Below are positions 26,470 to 40,200 of a stretch of DNA of 64,000 nucleotides, piece by piece. Under the pieces are notes generated by a model, which searched no databases, was not told the origin of the DNA, and saw only the letters and a list, made by a program, of their open reading frames with translations. The stretch lies in contig AP031352.1 in assembly GCA_037833965.1 (NCBI GenBank), positions 23,850,501-23,914,500 on the forward strand. Reading direction: 5' to 3'. Origin of the DNA: Marchantia polymorpha subsp. ruderalis (lineage: Eukaryota; Streptophyta; Marchantiopsida; Marchantiales; Marchantiaceae). Position numbers and translations under genes: made by a program. Position 1 is the stretch's first letter. Each line of letters begins with the position of its first letter.

Positions 26470-26525
26470 CTGCTGATGCGGTGGCCAGGTGGCCTGCCTG
26501 CGATGAGTCGGACTTCGATCCATAT

Positions 26526-26531
26526 CCACGT
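26526..26531 (-). promoter_or_regulatory. ABRE-like element (ACGTGG)
   Basis: CCACGT on the plus strand reads ACGTGG on the minus strand, about 60 bp upstream of the TATA box. It fits an ABA- or dehydration-induced dehydrin but is a short, common motif. Confidence 0.4.
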
Positions 26532-27060
26532 AAGCACATCAACAACGCGTTGAGCAGCGTCCCGGGACTCCGCAGTCGCCAGTCGCCAGTGTCTCCACTA
26601 GTCACGAAGCTGCCACCACTGACCGACTAGTTCCCGAAACGACGGGTGGTCGTAGGTTACGAGAGCGTCGTGCCCGCTGACGACCGTACGCGATCGGAAG
26701 CAACGTTTACTGGCCGTCGTCACCTTCGGACGGCCGTCGGGCGCCACTCTGCTCCTGCTCCTGCTCCAGCGCTCAGGTTAGATCTCGGATCGGAGACCGA
26801 ATTGTTTTCCCTTCGATTTCGCCTTTTCTCGTGCCTTTTCTTATTGACTTCTATTTCAGGATGCATAGATTAGATCAGCAGATAAGAACAACGTCATTAC
26901 TGTAGTTGTGAAGTATATCGAGTAACACTGAGCATCATTTGTGGTACAAAAAGCGGAGAACGAGAAGCAGTGAACGCAAGACCATCGGACACCGAGTTTG
27001 AAGAGAGAAATGTTTCTTTTAATTCGAGATTTTTCTTTTGTGCAGGTTCATAATGTTAGC
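26532..27060. other. GC-rich distal dehydrin promoter region
   Basis: GC-rich sequence to about 26770, then falling. No recognised gene. It contains a short tandem echo (cagtcgccagtcgccagt) at about 26571-26590. It probably belongs to the dehydrin promoter or a divergent transcript. Confidence 0.3.
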
Positions 27061-28942
27061 TTCGACAAAGCGAACAGCGTTCGGTAAGGTAATAGTCGAG
27101 TTTGGTCGTCAGTGCGGTTCCGGTGGATTCCGGTTCCGGTGCTTATGGGAAAGAAAAAAATCTTTTGTGAAAGAAAAAAATGTATGAAGAACATTCTATC
27201 AAACATGTGAATGGAATATTTATCAAACAAAATATGAAAACTCTCCATGTCACAAATATTTCCATTTATCCTTTGTGATATAACATTACATACATCTTTA
27301 CATACAGTAATATTGACATGAATTGAAAGATTTATGTACTAAATTTCACATAAAATGCATTGCTACAAAGATCTTCAAGTAATTTTTTCGGATTTCAAAA
27401 ATGAAAAAATAAGAACATTTGTTACACATATTATATAATTTCAGGTATACATGTATCTTGAGTCATGCTAGTCATGTCTCATGACCGTAACATAGCATGG
27501 CTTGAAGATCAATGATGATGGCAATGATAAGTAGTCAATTTTGTATGTCACATGTATGGTAAATTGTTCAATACAAATAAGTTTTTCAAGAAATCATGTC
27601 TATATTAAGATATTGAGATGTCTTAGCATCAAGAATTTAGTATTATGTTCTGAATAATGGATATTGCTGTTTTCAAAACTTGCTATTTTAGTAACATGAA
27701 ATTTTAGAGTTTAAAAGTTTATCATTTGATATAACAAATCTGTTATCATTTGCTAGAAATTTTTCATGATGATGAGTATAGTGAATCAATAAAACATAAT
27801 CATATGAAATTTTGTATAATATGAATCAAATTATTAAAATGAGACCATTCAAATCAATTGTCTTATGTAAAAAATTTACAAATTAAATTGTGATTTGAAA
27901 TATGTGATTATATTTTTTCCAAATATACATTTCTTTGGAAAAAATAATCATTATAAAGTAGCAATCATTTTATTTATGATCTTTGAATAATAATTTATAT
28001 TATTGCAATAAAAAAAAAGATAATTTAAGATCATAAAAAGATCATAAAGTTTTTTAACATTACATGCTTCAAATCTGTAAAGAAAATAAACATAATGTGA
28101 ATTTTATAGAAAGTTAATTTACTAGTGATATATATGAATTTATAAGTTTCATTGAAAGATAGAAATTTTGAAATTTCTTAAAATTCAAGATCAACATTTT
28201 ATTGAATAAAATGTACGGATTTTATTAAAAATACACTTATCAATCAATATATGCATTGAACGCAAATTTTTTAGAATCTTGATTCATTAATACTACATTA
28301 TGAAAAAATAAATTCAAATGGGTTATGATCATTTAAGTATGAAGGTTTTTTCTACATATTAAGAAAAATTTCAATTTTTTATTTCAATCAAAAAAAGAGG
28401 ATGAGATCAAGCAGAATAAATTATCAAGATATTTCATAACAAAAGAATATCCAGGCAAAAACATGCATGGTGTATATAACACTCGATTATACATTTTCAT
28501 GGATGGGTTGAAACTGGAACTGCAACTTTCAAACTATATAAAAATAAAAAGTTAGAGTTTTGAAGAGAATACAATTTTCATTCCTCTAACTTTTGAATTA
28601 TTTGGAAATATGGACATGAACTTCGACATGTTTCTGAAGAAATGCTCGAGAGCATAATAGAATTAATTATCATGGATCAGTTTTGTTTGATTCTTGTGTG
28701 TAGTGTAAATTGAACAACACATATTCATTACTCTACATAGAGACCGAAGTAATTGCTGTTCATATGAGAGCAATCACGACATGTGATCTTTTTGGATAAT
28801 CCGTTGTTTGTAGACCAGTTGATCTAGACATCATTTCATTCTTTATGGTCTTAGTGTGGTATTCCCTTGGATTTTATTAGTTAACTCGGTGCCCCTTTTG
28901 GTGGACTATAAATTCTTTTGATGTGGCTATTATTGAAGGTAC

Positions 28943-28994
28943 AAGATAAGAGGATTCTGAGTTGGCGATTGAGAGCTAAGAATCCTCTTATCTT
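28943..28994. repeat. Perfect 16-bp inverted repeat, 20-nt loop
   Basis: Arms 28943-28958 (aagataagaggattct) and 28979-28994 are exact reverse complements. It could be a hairpin or the ends of a tiny decayed element. Confidence 0.9.
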
Positions 28995-31900
28995 AAATCC
29001 CCAATCATAGGAAGTGAAGTTCTTACCATGAGAAATGTGTGTGCAGTCACAAGGTCCAAATAAACTGAATCATCCAATGTTGGTTTGTTTGTTGGAATGT
29101 TTGATTTGAGAAGGATAGACTGATGAGGATATTGAGCTCCATGAGCTTAATTCTCGGGTCCTCAATGAAATCTTTATTGCATAGACCAATGCTCAGATGG
29201 AAGGAATGGAAGTCTGTTCAGCTCTCCGTCAAAGGGAAGTGCTAAACACACCAATAAATGAAGAAAATGTAGCAGTAGAAAAGTAACATGTCAAGACTCT
29301 GGCCAGCATTATTTATTCACAGCAAGTTGTATTGATAGACCTTCATGGTTGAAAAGTGACCGCTCTTCTTGAAAAGAGAGCTCTTCAACATATGAAACTG
29401 AATTTGCTAGACTCACAACATCACGAAACATAGTTTAAGACTCCTGCTCTTGAGAAACAAGCCAAAAACTTATGGAAAGTCTTCCGCAGGCCACCAAGAA
29501 CCTCGATGAAGCTTTCTTTATTTTAGATTTGTCTGAAAAGAACAATAAATTTGTTAGATTATATATTTATGATTTATTATTGTTATGAAGATGTTATGTT
29601 ATATTTTTAATTTGATAGTATATTATCATGATATGTTGAGTTCATAATATGTCAATTCTTGATATAGTCTTAAGAATAATATTTGGAATCTTGACATCTG
29701 TGAATTTATACATAATTTAAGTTCATTGTTGTGCAATAAAATGTTGATTTTTGTAAAAATGAACATTTTGACTTGTGACTTTCAATTTATGAAAGTTCAC
29801 ATGTAATTATTAAGTCTGGAATACGATTGCAAGACTTCAAAAACTGTAAATTATTCTCGCAGTTTGTATAAATTCATGTATATTATTAAAGCTAAAATCA
29901 AAGATTATTTTTTATGGTGCAAATTACTCCACGATTTTTCAAGTGATTTTACTATTATCTGTGATATTGTTACAACCGGGTTCTGTATGTTTCCGTTGTA
30001 GCATAGAGCTAATGAATTCCACATCTCTTCCGAAAAAAAGGTTTGTTGGAAATATGATAGTCATAATCAGACAGGAGACAACTTCTACAGCATTTATCAG
30101 GATTCCATTACCAAACAAACTTAGCTCGATCTTAAAAGTTGCTGGAGGCTTACGTTACTTTACAAGACACATCTTTATTCCCTTTTTTGACCTGTAAAGA
30201 CTGCTTTACAAGTTGCACACCTGATTTTACTGGCTATCTAAATGCCTGGAGCTTTTGAATGTGAGATGAATGCAGAAGGCTTTAATGCACATCTGTCCAT
30301 CATGCTTGTGATACGATCATGCACTTTACTTGCACGATACTTGATACGATACTCTCAGAAACATCGCCATGTTATGTGATAGTACTTTATTTCTTCCTTT
30401 TTATCAACGGAAAATATTATTTTCTCAATCGGTTATATTCCTGACCTTTGTTTAGTGATAATTCATAGTTTCATGGCCTATGTTTAGCATTTTTCTTGGT
30501 AAAAATAATCAGTAAATTGGTTTTGGTTTTTCATAAGTTTGAAAAAGTGACATTAACTTATATCAAATGCCCAAATGATTTTGGAAATAACTTTAAAAAA
30601 ACTCTTTATTTGGTCTTTCATTGCATAAGTATATTTAGTTCATAGTCATGAGGCATTATCCCGTATGTGTTATGATATTGGAAAATATATATTGTAGAGT
30701 TATTATTAGAACTTGTATATAATAATTTCACACAATAAAATTTTGATACATGACTATCAGCTTTAATAATGCGAACCTCTTTATCATTGCTTGTGTGATA
30801 CAATTTGGTCATGAACTGTACGTACCCTTAGGCATATCGTAGTAACACATCTGACTACATTCATTCGTCACCCAAGATTCAAGCCAGCACTAAGGACAGA
30901 CTTTAGATCGTTATAGACCTGTCGAACCTCCATCTTTGGAGGTGGCGCCCGATCCCTACGGGCCGACGTTTGGCGTTTTATTTTTTTCTATGATGTACGA
31001 AAATGAAATTCTATAAAGTAATTCACTGCCAATCTAGAAAGATGATGTTTTAATCACATTGATAGAAGACCAAAGACCCATGATAATCCGGGAAATGATT
31101 TTTTAAATTAAGAATTAATCTACTCATGATTTTATGTCACTTTGTTACATATTTTAAAAACTTTTAAACGCAGATGTTTAATCCTACAGTTAATTGTCAA
31201 AATATATGTGTATTCAAATGCCATGTTGCCAAACAAAGTCAGTCACATCATAGTCATTTCAGTGATTATACTGATATATGTATGCAACCAAACAAAAGAG
31301 CTTCATAGAGATGAGAGAGCCAAGTAAATAAGAAGAAAAGAAAATTTAACCTCCCATCATACTCTCATAGCTAGTATTGGAGTAACAACCTCAAAGACAT
31401 GATCTGTCTAGGGCACGGAGCACTCTAATGTACATGCCTCATTCGCATTTTTCTATACAATACGTGCTTATATGGACTTATCAAACTCAAACGCATTACA
31501 ACCTTTAGAGTTCAAAATCAAACTTCTTAACTCATAACTCACAATTGTTTCCTAACGAATCTCAATGGCAACATTTATAGAGTGCTTGTATGATCGGTCT
31601 CGGATCCTACAAGCTCAAAGTCAAGTGTCAAAAAAATTTACTATTAGCAACTTCAGAGTTTTTTGAAGGTAGCAAGAATGCAAAATCAAAGGTAGTGTTC
31701 AAACCAGAGAGGACTAAATCTAAATGCGCAAGCGGAGATGTTAGAGCGGATAAAATGTGCTATGAAAAACATATTGTGGATCATGGCGGTTGAGGAATGT
31801 TTATTAAGAGATGTTTTTTGTTTGGCATAAGTAACATCCACATTGATAAATTCATTGTCCATTAGTGTTATTCATGTCCCCTATCTGAAAGTTGAGAGCA

Positions 31901-33283
31901 CAAAAACAATATCATCATAGCGTGACTCTAGACATCAAATGTAAATATCAAAAGGAAGGAAAAAAATTATGAGGCAATTAATCCAAGATGACATTTTTTT
32001 ATCGCTTGCTCAAGAAGAGCAATGAAGTTTGCTATCGTGCAATCTGTGAACAATGTGATGATGTGCTAGATGAGAAGCTTGATAAGTTGAAACATCATGT
32101 CTTGGATCAATAGATTTGAATTTTGAAAATAAAGTTGAATACATATGTATACTCAAAGAGATGACAAACTTCAATATAGTCATCAATCGCATCGTAACTA
32201 GGATTGGGATCATAAATAATTATTTATATTATAATTATTAGCAATAATTATTGCCAATGAATGCAAATGTACAAAGGAGTCATCGTTTACAATTTGTACA
32301 TTTTTGGCCACCTTAAACAATGCATTCCATTTATGGTTTAATAAAGATCTTGCGGTATGTATCTATGATCTCAAACTAGACTACAATGTATATTCATTCA
32401 AGAAGAGTGTTCACTGTTAAAAAACCACAATTACAATGATTGTTTGTTGGCGCTTGAAAGAGAGAGAGAAGGGGACAGATTTCTCGAAGCGAGGACGCAT
32501 GTCAGCAACGCTTCTGTTGCAGTCGGTATGATAAAATGCAATCTGACGCTAATGATGGACGGATTAAAAGATTTTTCTAACAATTCAATTTGAGTTGTTA
32601 TCGAAATCACAAGCGCAAAACAATAGATCTATACATAGTGCATTTTAAAAGTTGACCAACAACAAGGCCGTTGCAACAATAGTTGATACTATAAAAAAAA
32701 AAATTTCATTGAAAACAACCGTTGCCTTTGTATCCAATAGCATAACTGCTATGATCAATATGATGAGTAATTTGGCTAGCTTGCATTCAAACATTATATT
32801 CTTGCGCTGATGGTTCCATTGATTTAATCTGATCACAAAGTATGGGTGAGGTTAGAACACTATGAAGTAAAATTTTGAAAAAATTTGCAACCAAATCCAA
32901 TTCATGAGTTCTCAATATTGGACGATATAGCTGAAAAGAAATGGAGTTGAAAAAAAATATTTTGAAGTTTTTTTCAAATTGTTGTGACACATGATGGCAT
33001 TTAGTTTTTGTATGTATCTATGTCACATCATACCTCAAAGCTTTTCAACATTGAGTGGAAAAATCAAAGCTAGTTAACGATACGTCGATTAACAAGAACA
33101 TCTCCAAGTTGATTGAGTATGATTATAAGTTTGCAATCAACAAGAAGAGACTGCAAGTTCATCAAGCCAATTTGTTGACAATATAGCTCTTCTTGAACAA
33201 AGCTTTATCACAAACTTGCAAATGTTGTTTTTTCAACTATAGCATTAAATGACACATGTATCTTGATTATGTTAGATATAAAT

Positions 33284-33320
33284 TAGAGTAGTCTCACAAT
33301 GAGATTGTGAGACTACTCTA
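33284..33320. repeat. Perfect 17-bp inverted repeat, 3-nt loop
   Basis: Arms 33284-33300 (tagagtagtctcacaat) and 33304-33320 are exact reverse complements around a gag loop, so transcripts from either strand would form a strong stem. Confidence 0.92.
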
Positions 33321-33830
33321 GTGGAGACCAAGGCAGAAGTAATAGATGGGGAAGATTGGAATGTAGATGATTTCTTGTCTTGAAATTTTTTATATTGTAA
33401 TACATACATGATCACAACCTATGAATTGGAATCATGATTTACATGAAAAAAAATATCTTATTGTGATTCCAATACTACTTTGATGTATCTAAATTACTCT
33501 ACGTTTTATTAAATCTAATCAACTTAAGATATGAATGGCGTAGTGATATTTCGTGATAGCTTACATATACGATAAAAATAAATATTTTTAATTATGTACA
33601 ATATTTAGAAAAAAACTTACTAACTGAGGTAAAATATATTTCTATAAAAGATTTTCGATAAGACAAGTCCATCGTGATTATAGTGTATACTTTAGGTCAT
33701 ATAATCTCTTCTCTCGAATGGAATGCGTAGATTTAGCATTCGAGCTTGTATGAACATGAACAATGAAAAGTGCAGGAACGGCTTTGTCCAGTCACAAAAG
33801 TCCTTTGTATCAATCATTCCATCCTAAAGT

Positions 33831-34480
33831 CGCCGGTCATGAATGAGGCAGCGCAAGAAGCGGTACCTAGAAAGTGCGCAACGTTTAGCCGGACCCGATT
33901 CACCGGCTAGACCAGTCGTGACCTGGAAACCCGGTGAGGAACAAACTTCCTGGACTGCCCTCCGCACCACCGGGACAGTACGGTTTCATTTAATCATAGT
34001 ACTGCAGGAGTAAGGAAGGCACGCGCCTCTGCCGACGTGGACAAAACAGTGTCGTGTCAGGAGGAAGGAGAGAGCGAGTCCGCGTCGGATTCACGATCCA
34101 TGTCCACGCTGTCCAGATGAACCCACACCGCGCTCGAATCTCATCCGCGCCGGCGAAGTTCGCGACGAATGCATGCATGCCATGTGCCGTATCCTGCCAC
34201 GTCGACGTACAAGAGCGTGCAAGTCGGTCGTTCTTTCCACGACCGACCTGCCTCCTCCGATCCGACGACCGTCCCGAGGCTCGGACCGGACCTGCTCCCG
34301 CGCCGTGCGCCAAAATATCGCTTTGCTCGGGATTTGGCGCCATCGATCGATCGGTCGGGGCCGAGATTCCTCTCACGCGCTTGCGGGCGAGGAGTCGCAT
34401 CGAAGGAACGATATCTTTGACCACCGAAAGTCTTAATGTCCCGAATCGCGCACGCGATTGGCTCTGCCTGTCTTTTCCCA
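33831..34480. other. GC-rich island without a recognised gene
   Basis: A sharply bounded GC-rich block in AT-rich DNA. Long open frames exist on both strands (34054-34725 plus, 33990-34481 minus), as expected where stop codons are rare; neither looks like a known protein. Similar islands in this window coincide with promoters, so this may be the promoter of an unrecognised transcript. Confidence 0.4.
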
Positions 34481-37229
34481 ATAATGTAAGATCAACTATG
34501 GGCTCGCTTCAGTGCACTCACTCCACTTTGCAAAATATCATAAACATAAAAGTTCTGTTCAATCAATCATTGTTGAATTTTTTCGTGCACTTGCATGCAC
34601 TTGACATTCGGGCTCTCGACATACGCAACTCAACCCCCACCCACAACACATACACCATCGCCAATGCTGTCGTGCAGGAAACTAACTTATGCTTGCTCAT
34701 TCAGCATAAGGCATTCATTAAATAAATCTTAGCAAGAAGCCTTTACACCCTTTTGCTTCCCACCAATGTAAGAAATCCATCTGTTACCTAACCATCAAAT
34801 GACATCTTAATATATGTTTAACGACATGGACAATTCAAGGAAGATGTTAGATGATAGCTAGTGTGGGCATTGAGTCACCGAACTACATCCCACCTTCTAC
34901 TAGTACATGGATGCACCGATTATTCATACTCTTATTTTCATCTTCAATCTAAATCTAATAAAACAAAACCTTCACACGTCAATAAAAAATTCCAATTCAT
35001 AACCAAGGTGTACATATTCAAGATTAGATTGTACGTTAGCGTCAAAGCATCCCAGAACTGAAGCCCAAAAATTACAAAAATCCTCGTACATTATTTGATA
35101 GACAAGGTTGTTTTTAACATGTCTATTGTCTTACAAAGAATAACATGCTCTAGGTGCGTTGACTAGAGCATCAGCTCTTTTATATAGTATTAGTCTAACA
35201 AGCCTAAATAATTGTGATTAACCTGATTTAAGTTAAATGAAGATCTGAGTTTCCTCTTAACTTTTTAATGAATGATATAATTATTGAATATTTTATCAAA
35301 TTGCATCAATATTATATTTTTTATTAAATTTATAGCTAATTAAAAAATTCATTTATAGTCTTGATTAGAGATGAATAAAATGAATAACATAAATAAAATG
35401 ATATTTTATAATTTTTAATATTTAAAATGATTTGTATTACTTTTTTTACATGCTTATATGATGTCAAAGTTTTCTTTATGTTCATGATGTTTTTTGAATA
35501 TCAAGATAGTAATGATGATTTTAGAGATGTGAAATTATTATTCTATATCATTGATTATGAATAATGTTGATAAAAAAGAGTAAATTTCTGATCTAAACAT
35601 TCAAAATGTGCAAAAGTTGGTAATTTTACAACAGCTTATCATTTGATGTCTTTGAAATTTACAATGAATTTCAAAAATAGTTTTTCTTATGTAATCTTTG
35701 CACAATAAATTACAACTTTTCTCTTTTGATAAAATACGATGTTAATAATGCCATACGTGAATGATGACGTTATCAACAAATATATTATTTTTATTTTACA
35801 TTATTGGAAATTTGAACGTTTATCATTTATATTTTATGATTGAAAGTTGGATTGATTTTAATTGTAAATCAGTCAATAGGATTTTTCAAAATTTATGAAA
35901 TTAAAATGATTTTCATGCCTGGAAATGATGATGATTGGGTAAATGTTACAATATCAATTTTTCTCATTATATCTTGAATTATATAGTGAAAGATTGGATT
36001 TATATTATCTTAAGCTGAAAGGAAATAATTTAAAGCATAAGAAATCAATTTTTAAAAGTAAATATCTCTACTTAGTAAATATAACTAAAAATTAAATAGG
36101 TGAGATTGACTTTTAGGGGTGTGATACAAAACATGTCATGACAGAAAATAAGCTCATATTAGAAACCTAAAAGTTGAAAGAAGAAAACCTTCGCGTAAGA
36201 AGTGATATATTTAAGTAAGAGATCCAAATCAGTTGCAGCCAACTACTATGAAGAATGAAGTGGTAAATAAGTGACAAGAGTTCAAGCTTTTATTCTGGGA
36301 CTGACAAGGATGAATAAATCGTGTCACATAAGGGGTGACATGAAATTTTGTTGCTTAAGGAGCTAGTACTCAAGCACATGTGAGACCAACTCGTTCTTAA
36401 TGTTTACAATATACTAGCACGAAGTGATGACTACGAGAAATGGGATGATTTAGGCAAAGTCTTACACAATCATGAATTCTGCAGTTCCGGGATTCTCAAG
36501 CACTCCCCCGTAAGAGTGACATTGGCATGCATGCACAGAATAAAATACTGTTTGTGATCTTGACAAAAACAATTGTCTTAGATAAGATGCAGTTGACACA
36601 TGCAGATAATGGGCTGACTGACCGCTCCATCGGCTCCCACAGCTACATCGACGCGTCATGAGAGATTGTTTCTTTCTCAACAGAACGTGGGGAAGTCGTC
36701 GCTCGCGGGCATTGACAAGATTGTACATATGTTTTAAACAGCTGAGAAGCGTAAAACAGTTAATTTAGAGTCTAATTCCAGATCCCATGTGCTGTCATAT
36801 AAACCATGCATGTACAATCTTTATAACACCATGATACGATGGAAGTTACGATGTTGTACAGATAAGAATCAGATTGTCACCTGAACAGAAATTCTATTGT
36901 CTGATGTTGACAAAATTACTCTCTGCTGCTGCTGCTGCTTTCCTCATGAAAGACAAACTTAACAGAAGTATGCCATGTCCTACTAAATTGTTGTGTACAT
37001 TCGCCTTGAATGATACTTATTCTCTTTATGCAAGTTAAAAATTGGTGTTGAGTAAAGAATACTGAAAGCCTTGTGCTTACTGCTATCAAAATTTAGTGCA
37101 GCTGTAGCTGCGGTATAAGGACACACTTTCTTAGGCGAAGCACGAACATTGAGGAAAACTTCCAGCAACTTCGCAGCTAAAAGCTACATATTGATTTCTT
37201 GCCGGCAGGCCTAAATAATGGGCCCATGA
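34481..37229. other. AT-rich spacer and 3' flank of the DnaJ gene
   Basis: AT-rich to about 36400, then mixed composition near the DnaJ stop codon, where its 3' UTR should lie. A short CTG run is at 36923-36939. No gene seen. Confidence 0.35.
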
Positions 37230-40200
37230 TCAGTTCCTTCGTCGTCTTGACTCTCTTGATTCTTTCTTCCTCTCCGCAACGAATTCGTCCAAATTGGAGC
37301 GTATCCAGAGTCTTTTTCTGATCAAATCATCCCTACCATCTTCACCTGCATCAGTTCGACGGATCAAAACTTCATCAAAACAAGACGACCTCATAGATCC
37401 GCCTCATGTTCATAAGAGTGTCACGGTAGACATTCGCCCTCTAATTAACACAAATATGAAAGTCAATCGAACCTTAAAAAGCTTTACACTACAACAAGTC
37501 CGAGCTAAAGATTTCAACAATCCTAACTTTCAATTCTTGAATCGGTCAAGTTTATTTGTCAATCTGAAGTCGCGGCACAGGTCAAAGTATACGTACTCAG
37601 TGTAGCCCATGCTTCGGGAGGGAAGGGGAGATGGTATTTCGTCAAATAAGCAGCATCCTCCCATGTATACGGTAGCTTCTGTATCCAGTATCTCCAAATC
37701 CACCGTCCTTGCCAGATTGCAAGCTGTGCAAAAAAACATGATCAGATTCGCTTATGATGACGTACAAATCGTGCAGTTTATTCTATATACCACGGTTCAA
37801 AATTGTATTCAATTGTATAGCACACTAAATTATCACACACTGTAAAACCAGAAAAGAGTACATTGAACTCAGAATCCATGTACATGAGAAACATTACCTT
37901 GCCGATGGTGTAGGGTAACAAGATGAAACGGATGCCGAGTAGTCTCCACACTGTTGGCTTTTCAGCCCCCTGAATTTGCAGCTCTAGTTCCTTACTGAGT
38001 TCCTCGACGTCAACTCCTCTGTCAAAGTACTGGCGGTTAGTTGGGACAAATGCATGATAGAAAAAGTTCAAGCTCCTTTTCAGGAATAAATCCAGTACTC
38101 TGATTTTCTCTTCAGGAATGAAATTTCAGTGGTGACCGGCCTGCGAAGGAAGTTTTAAGTTTTACACTCTAATATGGAACATAGCTCTAAACATCGGGGT
38201 GACAAACATGAGAAACAAGGTTAAAGTTACAATATCCCTCATTGATCTCAAGCTTTTTTACAAAAAAAAAAACCGTCTGTATCCAGGGCACCCTCATATG
38301 CCACCTTGCAAGAAGAGTGATATCATTAAGCCCCTCCAAACAGTCAACATGAGGAGTTTACGAGCTATTCCAAAAAAGTTTTAAAAATACTCTAACAGGC
38401 TGTGTGGCTACTTAAAACTCGATACAAGCTGTGAGGAAAGCAGGGCCTCTGAACTTTCGATGACTTAAGGGAAGCACATACTAATCTCACTGTAGAGAAC
38501 AAATCAAACCCTAACAGTCTTACAGTCCTTGTTGTCTTACAGTAAAGCTCAATACTTGAAGCTCACCTAGTTTCACAATAATTTCACTCACCTAGTTTTC
38601 GGTTTGAATCCCTTTTTTTTACTTGACAGTGAACCATTTCGTTCAAGCTCCAGAGCTTTCAACTTGTTCTTGTATGCTGGTGTTTGTTTCACCATGTCCA
38701 CCATCTGCGGAAGGACAGTACAAGAAATGATTACGACCTTATATTGTTCAAATACGTCTTTTATCTTCCGGCGAGGTGTTATCTATGAGGCTGGTGTTGA
38801 CGTTCACAACGTTCAACCTCCCCACATGGTGGCAATTGAACGTCCATTATTATTCAAAGTCGCTCAAGCCGCCAATCATACAAATCACACACATTTTAAG
38901 AACAAAATTCTCATGAAACTTATTGTCCAGTATGCATGCGGGTCTCGAGATCAACAGAGAATGATGAATGATGCCGACAGGGGAGACATCCGAACAGAAA
39001 AAGTGGAATTCCTTTCATTCTCATTATGATGAGAATTCCTTTGAGAACCTCAGCTCTCGATAAGGTATGACAATAACCATCTTCACTTGATACTACTCTA
39101 AACATATTAGATCTACAAACAGACTCTTAAACAGTGAAAGAAAAATCAGCCGTTATACTGCATACAGGTGGTGAGTGAGCGAAACTGAGAACTCACCTCC
39201 TCTAAGAGGTCACCAATTTCGAAAGTAACTCAAAAAAAAGATTACACCTAAGCAGCCACAGATCCAGCGTATCGTCTAAAAATGAAGAGCCTACCCAGAA
39301 TATGTACCACGTAATCAACATGTATACGTAATTACGTTAACTTGGGTATGAATGAAGTAAATCAGCCAACGTCGACAGTTTTCAGCAATTTATATGGTAC
39401 ATCGAGACTGTCTGCATATGTGAGAAGTTTAGTAATTTCCTGAAATCAGAAAGTATGTAGGTTTCAAAGTAGGTATACTGTAAACTCTACACGTCACTTA
39501 CATCATTCAGAGTGGTTCTCGTGTCAGTCAGGACTTTGTTTACTATGATGAAATATACGTAAGGATATATACTCATTACAATTCACGAAATAAACGAAAC
39601 CATAATTCATTTTGCCTTGAATTATGGTTTTGATTAAAGGACAGTGCAGGTAAAATATCAGATAGTTACCGGTTCACCACCTGTTATACAATAGAACCAA
39701 AGCAGCATCTTACTTAATACAGGCATCATGAGTTATTGGAATGTAAAGGCAAGGCTAACCTGAGAACGATCACCATGAAAGCTTGGCATTCGTTTACTGG
39801 AAACATTGATGACATCAAAAATTCCCTTAGCGATCTGAGATACCAAAAGCGGAGAATAGATACGATAACTTCGTATCACGTTTCGAAGTTCTCAGTCACA
39901 TCTTTAGAAAGTAAGATCACCACCAAACCTTATCAGCGGTCTTTCTAAAAAATGCGGGTACTTGTCGAGGAAGCATTGTTTTCTTTATTGATCAAATCTC
40001 AGTTTTCTATTTGAAACACGGCATGCTACTTACCAGTTATCAACGAATTCAAAGTAGGTGTACAAAAAGTAAAAATAAGCTGGCGAACGCAAAAGTCGTA
40101 CTAGACAACAAGCTGGAGGCGTACATATGCGTGGTACGGTATTCTTAGAAAATCCGTACAGGTAGACATTGAGCATAGAAAAAAAAACAACAGTCAGGCC

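Larger units (their letters stand above)
27061..33830. other. long AT-rich spacer with hairpins
   Basis: About 6.8 kb of AT-rich DNA without a recognisable gene. Stretches with a somewhat coding-like look, riddled with stops, occur at 28990-29540 and 31590-33050; they may be very old transposon coding remnants that I cannot assign. Two perfect inverted repeats are listed separately. Confidence 0.4.

Noticed and set aside
33990-34725. Two overlapping open frames of 163 and 223 codons on opposite strands
   Set aside because: High GC makes stops rare; neither shows domains, codon structure or a plausible start context.
37500-37560. Longer last coding exon of the DnaJ gene running past 37597
   Set aside because: It would end the protein early. 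The gtacgt donor at 37597 and acceptor at 37345 restore the conserved KRLW...AERKKES tail.
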